9,772 nucleotides of DNA from CAYUYH01 sp964449175 (GTDB lineage: Bacteria; Planctomycetota; Phycisphaerae; SM23-33): positions 1 to 9,772 of the forward strand of contig CAYUYH010000092.1 in NCBI GenBank assembly GCA_964449175.1, read 5' to 3'. This document shows positions 1-7,424 of this stretch, one piece after another. Both the position numbers and the translations under genes were made by a program. How positions within the stretch are numbered: the first letter of the stretch is position 1; every line of letters begins with the position of its first letter. The notes under the pieces are model-generated. The model saw only the letters and a list, made by a program, of their open reading frames with translations. It searched no databases and was not told where the DNA came from.

Positions 1-210
1 CTGGTCGCTCTTCAGCGTGCGGCAGACGGCGAAGCCCGACAGGCCCGGCATGTCCACGTCCAGCAGGATCAGGTCGGGCCTTTCGCTGGCGGCGGCGTTC
101 AGGCCGGTCCGGCCGTCGTCGGCGGAGACGATCTCCAGGCCTTCCCTGGCCAAGCGGGCCTTGGCCACGGCTACTGCTTCGCGACTGTCATCGATTATCA
201 ACACCTTCAT
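1..210 (-). CDS. Response regulator, receiver domain (C-terminal part outside window)
   Basis: Seventy residues are visible, beginning MKVLIIDDS, and the frame is open to the window edge, so the output domain, if any, cannot be seen. The fold is a CheY-type receiver: acidic pair D7/D8 and phospho-acceptor D51 in LLDVDMPG. The conserved Thr/Ser and Lys lie outside the window. The ATG overlaps the stop of the upstream hybrid kinase as ATGA, and a GAGGTGG ribosome-binding site (215-221) lies inside the kinase's last codons, so translation is probably coupled. Being co-translated with a kinase that ends in an HPt domain makes this the likely terminal phosphate acceptor of that relay (inference). 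The missing part could hold a GGDEF, HD-GYP or DNA-binding output, or nothing; the sequence here does not decide. Confidence 0.9.
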   Translation of the reverse strand, partial: MKVLIIDDSREAVAVAKARLAREGLEIVSADDGRTGLNAAASERPDLILLDVDMPGLSGFAVCRTLKSDQ

Positions 211-2723
211 GATTCCACCTCTTGCTTATGCGTGCTGGTCTGGCCGCACATGATCGCCTGGCACAGCCCCTCCAACTCGGTCATGGCCAGGGTCGAGCCC
301 TCGGTATCCGCCGCCTTGGCCAGCTCCTCCAGCTTCTTGGCTACGTCCGTCAGGCAGGGGAACCCGTAGCTGCCGCCGGCGCCCTTGAGCTGATGGCTCA
401 GCCGGCGGAATTCCTCGAAGTGCCCGTTGGCCAGCGCCTGCCGCATGGCTACGACTTGATCGCCTAGCCCGGCTATGAACTCGTCGATCACCTCGGCCAG
501 GTCAGAGTCATCGGCGTACTCGGAGGTGATCGCCCCCTGCACGGCAGGGGTCTCGCTCGCCTTGCCGCCGTCTGCGTCTGCCACGGCGGAAGTCCGCCCG
601 CCGGTGAGCTTGGCGACCGTCTCGACGAGTTGCCGCCGGTCGATCGGCTTGGACATGTAGTCGGTGCAGCCGGCCGAGAGACATAGCTCGCGGTCCTCAG
701 TGAGGGCATGCGCGGTCAGCGCCACGATGGGGATATCGACCCCTTTCTCGCGAAGCAGGCGTGTGGCCTGGTATCCGTCCATCTCGGGCATCTGCATGTC
801 CATGAGGATGATGTCCGGCGGCTTGGCCTCGACGCGCTCCATGGCGATTCGGCCGTTCTCGGCCACCTCCACCTCCGCGCCGGCCTTGGTGAGCACGACG
901 CGGATAAGTCGCTGGTTGTCCAGCCCGTCCTCGGCCACGAGTATCCGCAAGCCATCAAGACGGGCCGCAGCGCGCGGCGCCCCCGTCGCATCGACGGGCC
1001 CGGCCGCCAAGACTGCCTCGGCAGGCTGGTCCAGCATCTGCACGCCCTCCAGCGACCCGGTGGGGACGGTTATGGCGAAGACGCTTCCCCTGCCGATCTC
1101 GCTTTCTATGGTCAGCTCGCCTCCCATCAGCTCGACGATCCTGCGGCTGATGGCCAGCCCCAGGCCCGTGCCGCCCCCCTTGCGCGTGGCCGAGCCGTCC
1201 GCCTGGTAGAACGGCTCGCAGAGTCGCGCCACGTCCTCGGGGGCGATCCCGATGCCGCTGTCCACCACGGCCAGCCGCACCGCCGGCTCGCCTCCGCGCC
1301 ACTTGGGCAGGAAGGTCGTCGCGACGATGACGCTGCCGGTCTCCGTGAACTTCACCGCGTTTCCGACGAGATTGACCAGCACCTGCCGCAGCCGCTTCTC
1401 GTCGGACAGGATCGTCTCCGGCAGCAGGCCGTCGTATCGAACCAACAGCGCCAGTCCGCGCTGCTGTGCCCTTATCCGCATCATGCTGACGACGTCCGCG
1501 ACCAGGGCCACGGGCTTGCACCGGTCCGCGGTCAGGGTGATCTTGCCGGCCTCGACCTTCGAGAGATCCAGGATGTCATTGATCAACGCCAGCAGGTGCT
1601 CGCCGTTGCGCTGTATGGTGCTCAGCCAGTTGAGGCGGTCGGACGGACTGAGGTTGGGCTCCTTCATCAGGTCGGCGAAACCCAGGATGGCCGTCAGGGG
1701 CGTGCGTATCTCGTGGCTCATGTTGGCCAGGAACTCGCTCTTGGCCTGGTTGGCGCCCTCGGCGACTTCCCTGGCCTTGCGGGCTGCCTCCTCGGCCTTC
1801 TCGCGCTGTTGGATCTGGTCCTGAAGCCGTTCGTTCGCACCGGTCAGCTCCTCCGTGCGCTGCTCGACGCGATGCTCAAGCGTGCGGTTCAGCTCGGCCA
1901 GCTCCTCCTGCGCGCGCTCGCGCTCGGCGATCTCCAGGTCCAGGTTGTGGATCTTCGTGCGAATGGCGTCGCGCATCTCGGCGAAGCTTCTGGCCAGCGT
2001 GCCGATCTCGTCGCCACGGGTAATGTCGACTTCCTGGTCCAGATCTCCGGCGGCCATCCGAGAGGCAACCAGCGTGAGATGGCGAATGGGCCTCGTCGCC
2101 AGCGAGATCAGGCCGAACATGGCCGCGAGCACGCCCAGCGACATCGCGCCCATCGTAACCAGGAACGTCGTTCGGAACTGTGCAACCGCCTGGTACTTGC
2201 TCCGCAGTGGTATGGTGTAGATGACCTTCCATTCCCAGGGCTCGAAGGTGCGGAACATGCACCACTTCATCTCGCCGAGGTACTCGTAGTCCGACGCCCC
2301 CTCGTTGGACGTGAGAATCTTCTCCTGGACAACCGGGAGCGAGACGACGGACTCATCGCCCGCGGCCAGGCGGGGGTGCATGATTACCTTGCCCTTGGCG
2401 TCCAGGATGAGGGGGTAGCTGTCGACAGTGCCGGCAGAGTAGTATTTCTCGGCCAACTCCTTGACGGCGGACTCCTGGAAACCCCTGCGGTAGGCGTCTT
2501 CCATGCCGGTCTTGGTCAGCAGCTCCTGCTTCCGCTCCAGCAGGGTGATGATGGAGTTCAGCCGCTCGGCGAACAGTTGCTCCTGCTCCATGTTGGCCTT
2601 GGTGGTCATCAGGCGGTCGGCCACCAGCAGGACCACGGCCGAGACCAGCACGAAGCCGGCGCCCATCAGCAAGAGCAGCTTGGTGCGAGCTGTCAGGCTT
2701 CTTCCGGTCATATCACTGATCAC
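207..2723 (-). CDS. Transmembrane hybrid sensor histidine kinase (Cache-HAMP-HisKA-HATPase-REC-HPt)
   Basis: An 838-residue inner-membrane hybrid kinase. The order is: TM helix about 14-36; periplasmic sensor 37-184 that looks like a single Cache domain (segments such as YPLILDAKGKVIMHP and WKVIYTIPL); TM helix about 185-208; HAMP about 205-257; coiled coil 260-325; HisKA with H337 in NMSHEIRTPL; HATPase with N455 (N box), DSGIGI at 488-493 and GGGTGLGLA at 516-524; receiver about 592-706 with E598/D599, phospho-acceptor D642, T670 and K692; and HPt with H777 in LSHQLKGAGG. All catalytic residues are present. It should autophosphorylate at H337 and relay through D642 to H777, then to a separate receiver, probably the next gene. 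The start given is GTG, 11 bases inside the upstream binding-protein gene. An in-frame ATG at 2711, one base past that gene's stop, is equally plausible, and neither has a strong ribosome-binding site. Confidence 0.95.
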   Translation of the reverse strand: MISDMTGRSLTARTKLLLLMGAGFVLVSAVVLLVADRLMTTKANMEQEQLFAERLNSIITLLERKQELLTKTGMEDAYRRGFQESAVKELAEKYYSAGTVDSYPLILDAKGKVIMHPRLAAGDESVVSLPVVQEKILTSNEGASDYEYLGEMKWCMFRTFEPWEWKVIYTIPLRSKYQAVAQFRTTFLVTMGAMSLGVLAAMFGLISLATRPIRHLTLVASRMAAGDLDQEVDITRGDEIGTLARSFAEMRDAIRTKIHNLDLEIAERERAQEELAELNRTLEHRVEQRTEELTGANERLQDQIQQREKAEEAARKAREVAEGANQAKSEFLANMSHEIRTPLTAILGFADLMKEPNLSPSDRLNWLSTIQRNGEHLLALINDILDLSKVEAGKITLTADRCKPVALVADVVSMMRIRAQQRGLALLVRYDGLLPETILSDEKRLRQVLVNLVGNAVKFTETGSVIVATTFLPKWRGGEPAVRLAVVDSGIGIAPEDVARLCEPFYQADGSATRKGGGTGLGLAISRRIVELMGGELTIESEIGRGSVFAITVPTGSLEGVQMLDQPAEAVLAAGPVDATGAPRAAARLDGLRILVAEDGLDNQRLIRVVLTKAGAEVEVAENGRIAMERVEAKPPDIILMDMQMPEMDGYQATRLLREKGVDIPIVALTAHALTEDRELCLSAGCTDYMSKPIDRRQLVETVAKLTGGRTSAVADADGGKASETPAVQGAITSEYADDSDLAEVIDEFIAGLGDQVVAMRQALANGHFEEFRRLSHQLKGAGGSYGFPCLTDVAKKLEELAKAADTEGSTLAMTELEGLCQAIMCGQTSTHKQEVES

Positions 2724-3795
2724 TCACGATTGTCGCCTGCTCAACCAGGTCGATGGGGAAGCGAATGCCCAGCCTCTTGGCCAGCGCCATGTTCAGGTAC
2801 ACGGAGGCGTCGTGATTGGTCACTACGGGGATGTCCCGCGGCGACGTGCCGGCCAGGATCTTCATGGCCGTCTGGGCCGCCCATTCGCCCTGCTCGGAGG
2901 CCTTCTTGGCGAAGCAGACCAGCGAGTACGGGGCGATCCAGTCCTCGACGCTGCCGGTCTGGATCTTCGTGTTGTCGAGCACGAACTGCCTCGCCTCGGC
3001 TTCGCCGGCGGCGGCAGCGGCGCTGTCCATCAGGAACGACGGCGGCGCGACGATCAACATGTCCAGCTTCGTCTGGAGGTCCAAGTAGGCTGTCCTCCAC
3101 TCGTCGAAGTTATCGACGAACACGATCTCAGCCAGGTCAAGCTTGAACTTGCTGACGTAGGCCTCGGCCTCCTTCATGTTGGACTTATTCCTCGCGCCCA
3201 GCAGGCCGACCCGGGGGCCGCGAGCGTACTTCTGCATGGTCTCCAACAGGCTGGGGATCAGCGAAACCTCGACCATGCCCGTCACGTTGTCGCAAGGGAA
3301 GCCGTATGCCGAGGCGTCCCAGTTGACTCCGCAGAAGATGAACGGGGTGTCCGTATCGCGGTAGTAGGGAACGATCACATATTTCGAGGCGTTGTCGTCG
3401 GCGCAGATCACGACGTCCGGCTTCCAGGAGTCGATCACGGCCTTGACCCGTTGGCCTGCTCTGAGCTTGAAGTCCTCGGAGGTGTTTCGCTTCGTGTCCA
3501 TCCGGACGATCCGGAGTTCCACGTCGCTGCGGCGGTCATCCAGCCTGCCGTCCGCCGTTTGCGTGACGTGCAGCGTGTTGAGCACGCCGTCGATGATCCC
3601 CTCGCTCCAGGGGTACCCCTTGTGATAGGAGTCCACGAAGAGGACCTTGGGCTTGACCACGGGACGCGGCGCCTCACTTGAGTACGCCTGCCGAGGTCCG
3701 GGCTTGCCCTGTGTGAGCAGCACGGCGGCGCCGACGGCTACTGCCACGGCCAGACCCGCCATGATCACGATGGTTGTCTTCTTAGCACGCTCCAT
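2713..3795 (-). CDS. Membrane-anchored periplasmic binding protein, ABC_sub_bind-like (sensor partner)
   Basis: A 360-residue protein: a charged start (MERAKK), one hydrophobic helix at about 7-27 without a lipobox cysteine, a Pro-rich linker, then a two-lobed binding fold from about 50 to 350. VLFVDSYHKGYPW at the start of lobe 1, PDVVICADDNASK and FIFCGVNWD resemble the ABC transporter substrate-binding family (ABC_sub_bind, COG2984 type). The lack of a lipobox suggests tethering by an uncleaved helix, although cleavage after the hydrophobic stretch cannot be excluded. No permease or ATPase gene is adjacent. Instead the gene runs directly into a Cache-HAMP hybrid kinase with overlapping or abutting codons, so it probably presents a solute to that kinase rather than feeding a transporter (inference). 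The frame is open to a TTG at 3810, but that has no spacing from GGGGAGG; ATG at 3795 has GGGAG eight bases upstream and was chosen. The ligand is unknown. Confidence 0.85.
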   Translation of the reverse strand: MERAKKTTIVIMAGLAVAVAVGAAVLLTQGKPGPRQAYSSEAPRPVVKPKVLFVDSYHKGYPWSEGIIDGVLNTLHVTQTADGRLDDRRSDVELRIVRMDTKRNTSEDFKLRAGQRVKAVIDSWKPDVVICADDNASKYVIVPYYRDTDTPFIFCGVNWDASAYGFPCDNVTGMVEVSLIPSLLETMQKYARGPRVGLLGARNKSNMKEAEAYVSKFKLDLAEIVFVDNFDEWRTAYLDLQTKLDMLIVAPPSFLMDSAAAAAGEAEARQFVLDNTKIQTGSVEDWIAPYSLVCFAKKASEQGEWAAQTAMKILAGTSPRDIPVVTNHDASVYLNMALAKRLGIRFPIDLVEQATIVSDQ

Positions 3796-3803
3796 GTTGA
3801 TTT

Positions 3804-3808
3804 CTCCC
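3804..3808 (-). promoter_or_regulatory. Ribosome-binding site deciding the binding-protein start
   Basis: GGGAG on the minus strand lies eight bases before the ATG at 3795. This favours that ATG over the in-frame TTG at 3810, which directly abuts a second purine-rich stretch (GGGGAGG) and would have no usable spacing. Confidence 0.6.
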
Positions 3809-4103
3809 AACCTCCCCGAAAGGAGTCATTCACGACTGCTTTCCGCGCTGACCCGCCGTTTCCGCGACGGCGGTGCTTGGATTGGGTTCCGTGAGGCGAC
3901 GAGGCAGGCCTGGACCACTCCGAGTCGCGCAGGTGAGATCGCGAGAAGGCCCCGCCTGCGACCTGTCCCGGACAAGGCACACCGCTCCGCTGCCTAACCA
4001 TGCAAACATATGGCGCTTGTCCTCAACCTGTACTGACTTATCGGCTGGGCGACAGGCCGCCTTAAACAGGCGGAGAGCGACATTTTGGCCTGGGGGCTGG
4101 CCT

Positions 4104-4143
4104 GGCCTGGCGGCATTCCGCCCGCAAAGACGACTGCCAGGCC
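4104..4143 (-). terminator. Inverted repeat just after the REC-GAF gene, possible terminator
   Basis: A perfect 8-base inverted repeat, GGCCTGGC (4104-4111) and GCCAGGCC (4136-4143), begins four bases past the stop codon of the REC-GAF gene on the minus strand, with a smaller GCGG/CCGC pairing possible inside its 24-base loop. No T-run follows, so it is not a classical intrinsic terminator. It could stabilise the 3' end or act with Rho. Confidence 0.3.
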
Positions 4144-4147
4144 GACG

Positions 4148-5263
4148 CTAGTCGTTCCGCTCGACGGCGACGGCGGTGGGCGGGCCTATGAGCTCGGCAA
4201 GGACGATGTCCTCGTCGATGAACGGCTGCTCGGCCTTGCGATAGAGCACGACCAGGCCTATCAGCTCGCCGGGGGCGGGCACCAGCGGGATCGTGAGCAC
4301 GGTCACGCCGATCAGATACTTGCGGACGGCCGGGTCGAAGATCTCGGCCTGCTCGCCGGCGTCGATGACCATTACCTGCGGCTCGGTGAGCGTCATGTTC
4401 ACGATCGGCTCGCAGATGTGCCGGCAGAAGTCCGCGCTGTCCGGGTGCGGCACGCCGAATCGCCCGGCCAGTCGCAGCTCGGCCTGGGCATTGCAGACCA
4501 TGGCCGCCCCAAACAGCCCCCCCGTCCGACGAACGAACGCGCGGAACAGCTCCTTGAACACATCGTCGTCATCCTTGGCCCGCAGCAACTGCTGCTGGTA
4601 GTCGATCAGCGCCCGCTGGCAGGCCAGCCGCTCGCTGTTCTGCCGACAGGCGGAGTCCACCTCGGCCTGGCAGGCATCCAGTTGACGGTGCAGGTCTTTC
4701 CGCTCGACGCGTGCCTGGCGGACGACCCGTCGCAGGCGATTGTTGCGGTTCGCCAGGGCGCGAGTGTCGGCCCGGCGGTCGAGTTCCTCGCGGATCGCCT
4801 CGCGCAGGCGAGGGATGTCCAGCGGCTTGGTCATGAGCTCCACGGGCTGGATTCGGCTGGCCTCGGCCAGCGCCCGGCAGTCTCCCTTGCCGGTTATCAC
4901 GACGGCCGGCAGGGTGCAGTCGTGGGTCTCGCGGAGTCTTACGACCACCTCCAGGCCGGTGCAGTCCCCCAGCATGATGTCCGCCACGATCAGATCGATG
5001 GGCCAGCGGTCGGCCAGGTCGATCGCCTCGGCGCCGCTGCCCGCGGCGCAGACCTCCACGCCCGTCTCGCTGATCGCGTCGACGAGCATCTCGCGCAGGT
5101 CGGCCTCGTCGTCCACCACGAGCACCCTGGGAGTTCTGCGAGCGGGGGCGCTGCCGTCGGGACCGCCGTGCGCCGAATCACGCTCGCGGGAGCTGGATAT
5201 GGAGACAGGTTCCTTGCCCGCGGCTTGAAGTGAGCCAGATTTTGCCGGCATTGCTCTCGACAT
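4148..5263 (-). CDS. Receiver domain-coiled coil-GAF protein
   Basis: Up to 371 residues, with no transmembrane segment. The first 45 residues are low-complexity and unlike a known domain. A receiver follows at about 46-160, with D51/D52, phospho-acceptor D95 in LIVADIMLGD, T124 and K146 in MTKPLD. Residues about 165-228 are rich in Arg, Glu and Gln and look like a helical coiled-coil linker. Residues about 230-370 resemble a GAF domain, ending in the typical pattern IGLVVLYRKAEQPFIDEDIVLAELI. There is no DNA-binding or enzymatic output, so phosphorylation probably acts through the GAF domain or a partner (inference). ATG at 5263 gives an 86-base overlap with the upstream kinase, and ATG at 5251 gives 74 bases. 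Both have only weak, closely spaced GGAG/GAGAG sites. No ATG, GTG or TTG lies between 5178 and the receiver's first strand; GTG codons within that strand would truncate it. Last gene of a probable three-gene operon. Confidence 0.88.
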   Translation of the reverse strand: MSRAMPAKSGSLQAAGKEPVSISSSRERDSAHGGPDGSAPARRTPRVLVVDDEADLREMLVDAISETGVEVCAAGSGAEAIDLADRWPIDLIVADIMLGDCTGLEVVVRLRETHDCTLPAVVITGKGDCRALAEASRIQPVELMTKPLDIPRLREAIREELDRRADTRALANRNNRLRRVVRQARVERKDLHRQLDACQAEVDSACRQNSERLACQRALIDYQQQLLRAKDDDDVFKELFRAFVRRTGGLFGAAMVCNAQAELRLAGRFGVPHPDSADFCRHICEPIVNMTLTEPQVMVIDAGEQAEIFDPAVRKYLIGVTVLTIPLVPAPGELIGLVVLYRKAEQPFIDEDIVLAELIGPPTAVAVERND

Positions 5264-7403
5264 ATCTCCGAGCCCGCGGCAGGCCCAAGCCCTTCCTTCT
5301 GCCGGCCCGCTGCACAGAGAAGAACGGCGTGAATGCCTTGGCCAGTGTCTCGCCGTCTATCCCGGGGCCGTCATCGGCCACCGTGATCAGCACTGCCTCC
5401 GGGTCATCTCCTGCCCTGGCGGCAAGGCGGATGCGGCACTTGCCGTTCGAGGCTGTGGCTGCGTTACTGATCGCCTCCACCACTGCTTCCCGCACCTGGG
5501 CTGCATCGGCCCATGCAGGCGGCGTATCCTCGCCAGTGTCTATATCGACCCTTACGGCGGCCGCTTGAGGATGTGCGGAAGATGAAAACTCTTTTGCGGC
5601 GGATTCCAGCAATCTGGCGACGTCGATCTCGGCGGGCGCCGGCTGGGGCGGGCTGGCGAAGTCCATCAACTCAGTGATAATGTCGCTGATCCGCTGGGAC
5701 TGCTCGGCGATGGTCGCCCAGACCTTGCCCTCCTCATCGCTGGCGGCCTTGTCGCGCATGAGCTGCGCCCGGCCGGAGATGACGGCCAGCGGATTGTTCA
5801 GCTCGTGCGCGGCGCCGGTGGCCATCTCGCCGATGGCCGACAGCGTCCGGGCGTCGGCCAGCGCCTCCCGCGAGGCCGACAGCGCCTGTGACGCCTGCGC
5901 CAACTGCTCGCCCAGCAGCACGGCTCGGCATCGCCCCTGCACGATCGCCAGCGCCATCGCCGCCGCTGCCGCCGCGGACTGGAGCACACGCTGCCTGTCG
6001 CCCGCGCATGCGTCAGCCGGAAGCAGCACGCCGCCGACCCACCGCCCCGCGCACAGCAGAGGCAGGTGGGCATAGGCGGCTACGTCGATCCACTCGCTGA
6101 TCTGCTCGGGGCCTAGCAGCTCTGCGACGGCGGGGAGTGTCAAGTTGGCCGGATCTGCCCCCGCGCCGGGCGCATCCGTCAGCACGCCCAGCTCCCGACA
6201 GGACGGCGCGTCGCCGCCGTCGAGGCACGCGGCCTGGATGGACTCGCCGACCCGCCCGATTGAATAGGCCACCACCGACCTGTCCGCCGAAGGCTGCACG
6301 CCGGTGACCTCCGCGGCCAGGGCAGCCAGGCTTATCAGCGCCTCGGCGACCGTGGACTGCTCGCCCAGCGCGTCGGCGAACCGGCGGAGTTGGGCAAAAG
6401 CGTCGGCCCGGAGCGACAGGTCGCCGCGCCCGGCCCGGAGCTGGCGGTTCGCCTCCGCCAGTCTGGCGGCGAGTGACTTCTGCGCTCGGCGGAACTTCTG
6501 CATTGCAGCCGCTGCGCTGCCAGATGCCACAGGCCTGGCCCGGCGAACCTCATCCGCCAGCCGCCCGCGAACTTCCTCAACGGCGCCGGCCGGCAGATCC
6601 AGCAACTCGGCGAGTTGATCGCTGCCTTGTTCGCCGTAGGCGATCGCGTCGGCCAGGGCCACCGCGCGTATCATGGCGGCACTGACGACGGCCGGCGGCA
6701 AGGCGTCCGCCGGATGATGGTGCAGCCAGATCACCTCGGCGACCTGCTGCGGCAGCCGCCACATCTCGGCCAGCCGCCTGCCGATCGTCGCGTGATCGGC
6801 ACCGACGACCCGCCGCTCGCATTCGCTGACGTCGCCGCCGCCGGCCGCAGCCTCGGCCACGGCACGCCGGAAGCTCTTGGGCATGCAGGCATCCATCGCG
6901 AGCTTGCCCAGGTCGTGCAGTAGCCCGCAGGTGAAGGCCTCCGCCGGGTCGATCCTGCCCGCCAGGCGACCCGCGATCATCTCGCCGGCGCACGCCACGG
7001 CAAGGCAGTGCTCCCGCAGTCCCTGCGGCGTGACAGACGGTTCGTCGGTCCGGTCCTCGGCGGCTGGGATGACTGTCAACGTCAGCGCCTCGCCGCACAG
7101 GGCGTCGATGCCGAGCTGCCCGACGGCCTGGGCGGCGGTCGCGGGAGCGGTCGGCGAGCCGGCCGCCAGCGACAGCACGCGGGCTGTCAGGGCCGGGTCG
7201 CAGCGGACCAGGCGGACGATCTCGCCGTCAAGTCGCTGGCGATTGCCGGGTGAAGTGTCCAGGGCCTCTACGAGTAGTTCCAGCAGGTCGGCTGCTACGA
7301 CGGGGCAAGCGGGCAGAGACCGTAGCCGGGACAGAACAGCGTCCAGATGGGCTGGCGTGAGCCTTCCCGCCGCCCACCGGTCTGTTTGAGGATCACCAGC
7401 CAC
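5178..7403 (-). CDS. HDOD-GAF-histidine kinase (cytoplasmic)
   Basis: A 741-residue soluble kinase with no transmembrane helix. An HDOD domain spans about 20-265 and carries H132, H163-D164 in LLHDLGK, H204, H228-H230 and D252, which match the full spaced set of HD-superfamily metal ligands; the GYP motif of cyclic-di-GMP phosphodiesterases is not apparent. A helical linker at about 295-340 leads to a GAF-like domain at about 345-490 (WVGGVLLPADA near its end). A kinase core follows: HisKA with H533 in GAAHELNNPLA, N647 in the N box, DDGPGI at 677-682, FTPFF near 691, and a G2 loop RRKGLGL at 702-708. It probably senses an intracellular signal through HDOD or GAF and phosphorylates the receivers encoded on either side (inference). 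The start is GTG, with AAGGGGG ten bases upstream (7414-7420), in a 21-base gap after the HTH-receiver gene. Its last 86 bases are also the start of the REC-GAF gene. Confidence 0.92.
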   Translation of the reverse strand: MAGDPQTDRWAAGRLTPAHLDAVLSRLRSLPACPVVAADLLELLVEALDTSPGNRQRLDGEIVRLVRCDPALTARVLSLAAGSPTAPATAAQAVGQLGIDALCGEALTLTVIPAAEDRTDEPSVTPQGLREHCLAVACAGEMIAGRLAGRIDPAEAFTCGLLHDLGKLAMDACMPKSFRRAVAEAAAGGGDVSECERRVVGADHATIGRRLAEMWRLPQQVAEVIWLHHHPADALPPAVVSAAMIRAVALADAIAYGEQGSDQLAELLDLPAGAVEEVRGRLADEVRRARPVASGSAAAAMQKFRRAQKSLAARLAEANRQLRAGRGDLSLRADAFAQLRRFADALGEQSTVAEALISLAALAAEVTGVQPSADRSVVAYSIGRVGESIQAACLDGGDAPSCRELGVLTDAPGAGADPANLTLPAVAELLGPEQISEWIDVAAYAHLPLLCAGRWVGGVLLPADACAGDRQRVLQSAAAAAAMALAIVQGRCRAVLLGEQLAQASQALSASREALADARTLSAIGEMATGAAHELNNPLAVISGRAQLMRDKAASDEEGKVWATIAEQSQRISDIITELMDFASPPQPAPAEIDVARLLESAAKEFSSSAHPQAAAVRVDIDTGEDTPPAWADAAQVREAVVEAISNAATASNGKCRIRLAARAGDDPEAVLITVADDGPGIDGETLAKAFTPFFSVQRAGRRKGLGLPRARRYVESNAGKIWLTSSRGQGTCLHIQLPRA

Positions 7404-7424
7404 GAGGGCGCAACCCCCTTCCGG

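Larger units (their letters stand above)
3796..4147. other. Gene-free region between the two signalling units
   Basis: This 352-base stretch has no convincing gene on either strand. It holds the leader of the binding-protein/hybrid-kinase unit and the 3' end of the middle operon. A perfect 7-base inverted repeat (CCGCCGT / ACGGCGG, 3853-3859 and 3867-3873, loop 7) lies in the leader about 60 bases before the start codon. A 6-base one (CCGCCT / AGGCGG, 4058-4063 and 4069-4074) lies further upstream. A longer repeat beside the previous gene's stop is listed separately. I could not find a -35/-10 pair good enough to call, although the binding-protein unit should have its promoter here. Confidence 0.6.

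Noticed and set aside
708..3146. An 812-codon open frame on the plus strand.
   Set aside because: It lies antisense to the hybrid kinase and binding-protein genes, both of which have intact domains and catalytic motifs. Its product is low-complexity (rich in H, Q, G, R and L) with no recognisable domain, as expected from high-GC codon use on the opposite strand.
3990..4040. TTGAGG and TATG-like boxes on the minus strand as a promoter for the binding-protein operon.
   Set aside because: The spacing does not give a credible -35/-10 pair and the -10 match is poor.
4085..5233. A 382-codon plus-strand frame.
   Set aside because: Antisense shadow of the REC-GAF gene, with no domain pattern and a composition typical of a complementary frame.
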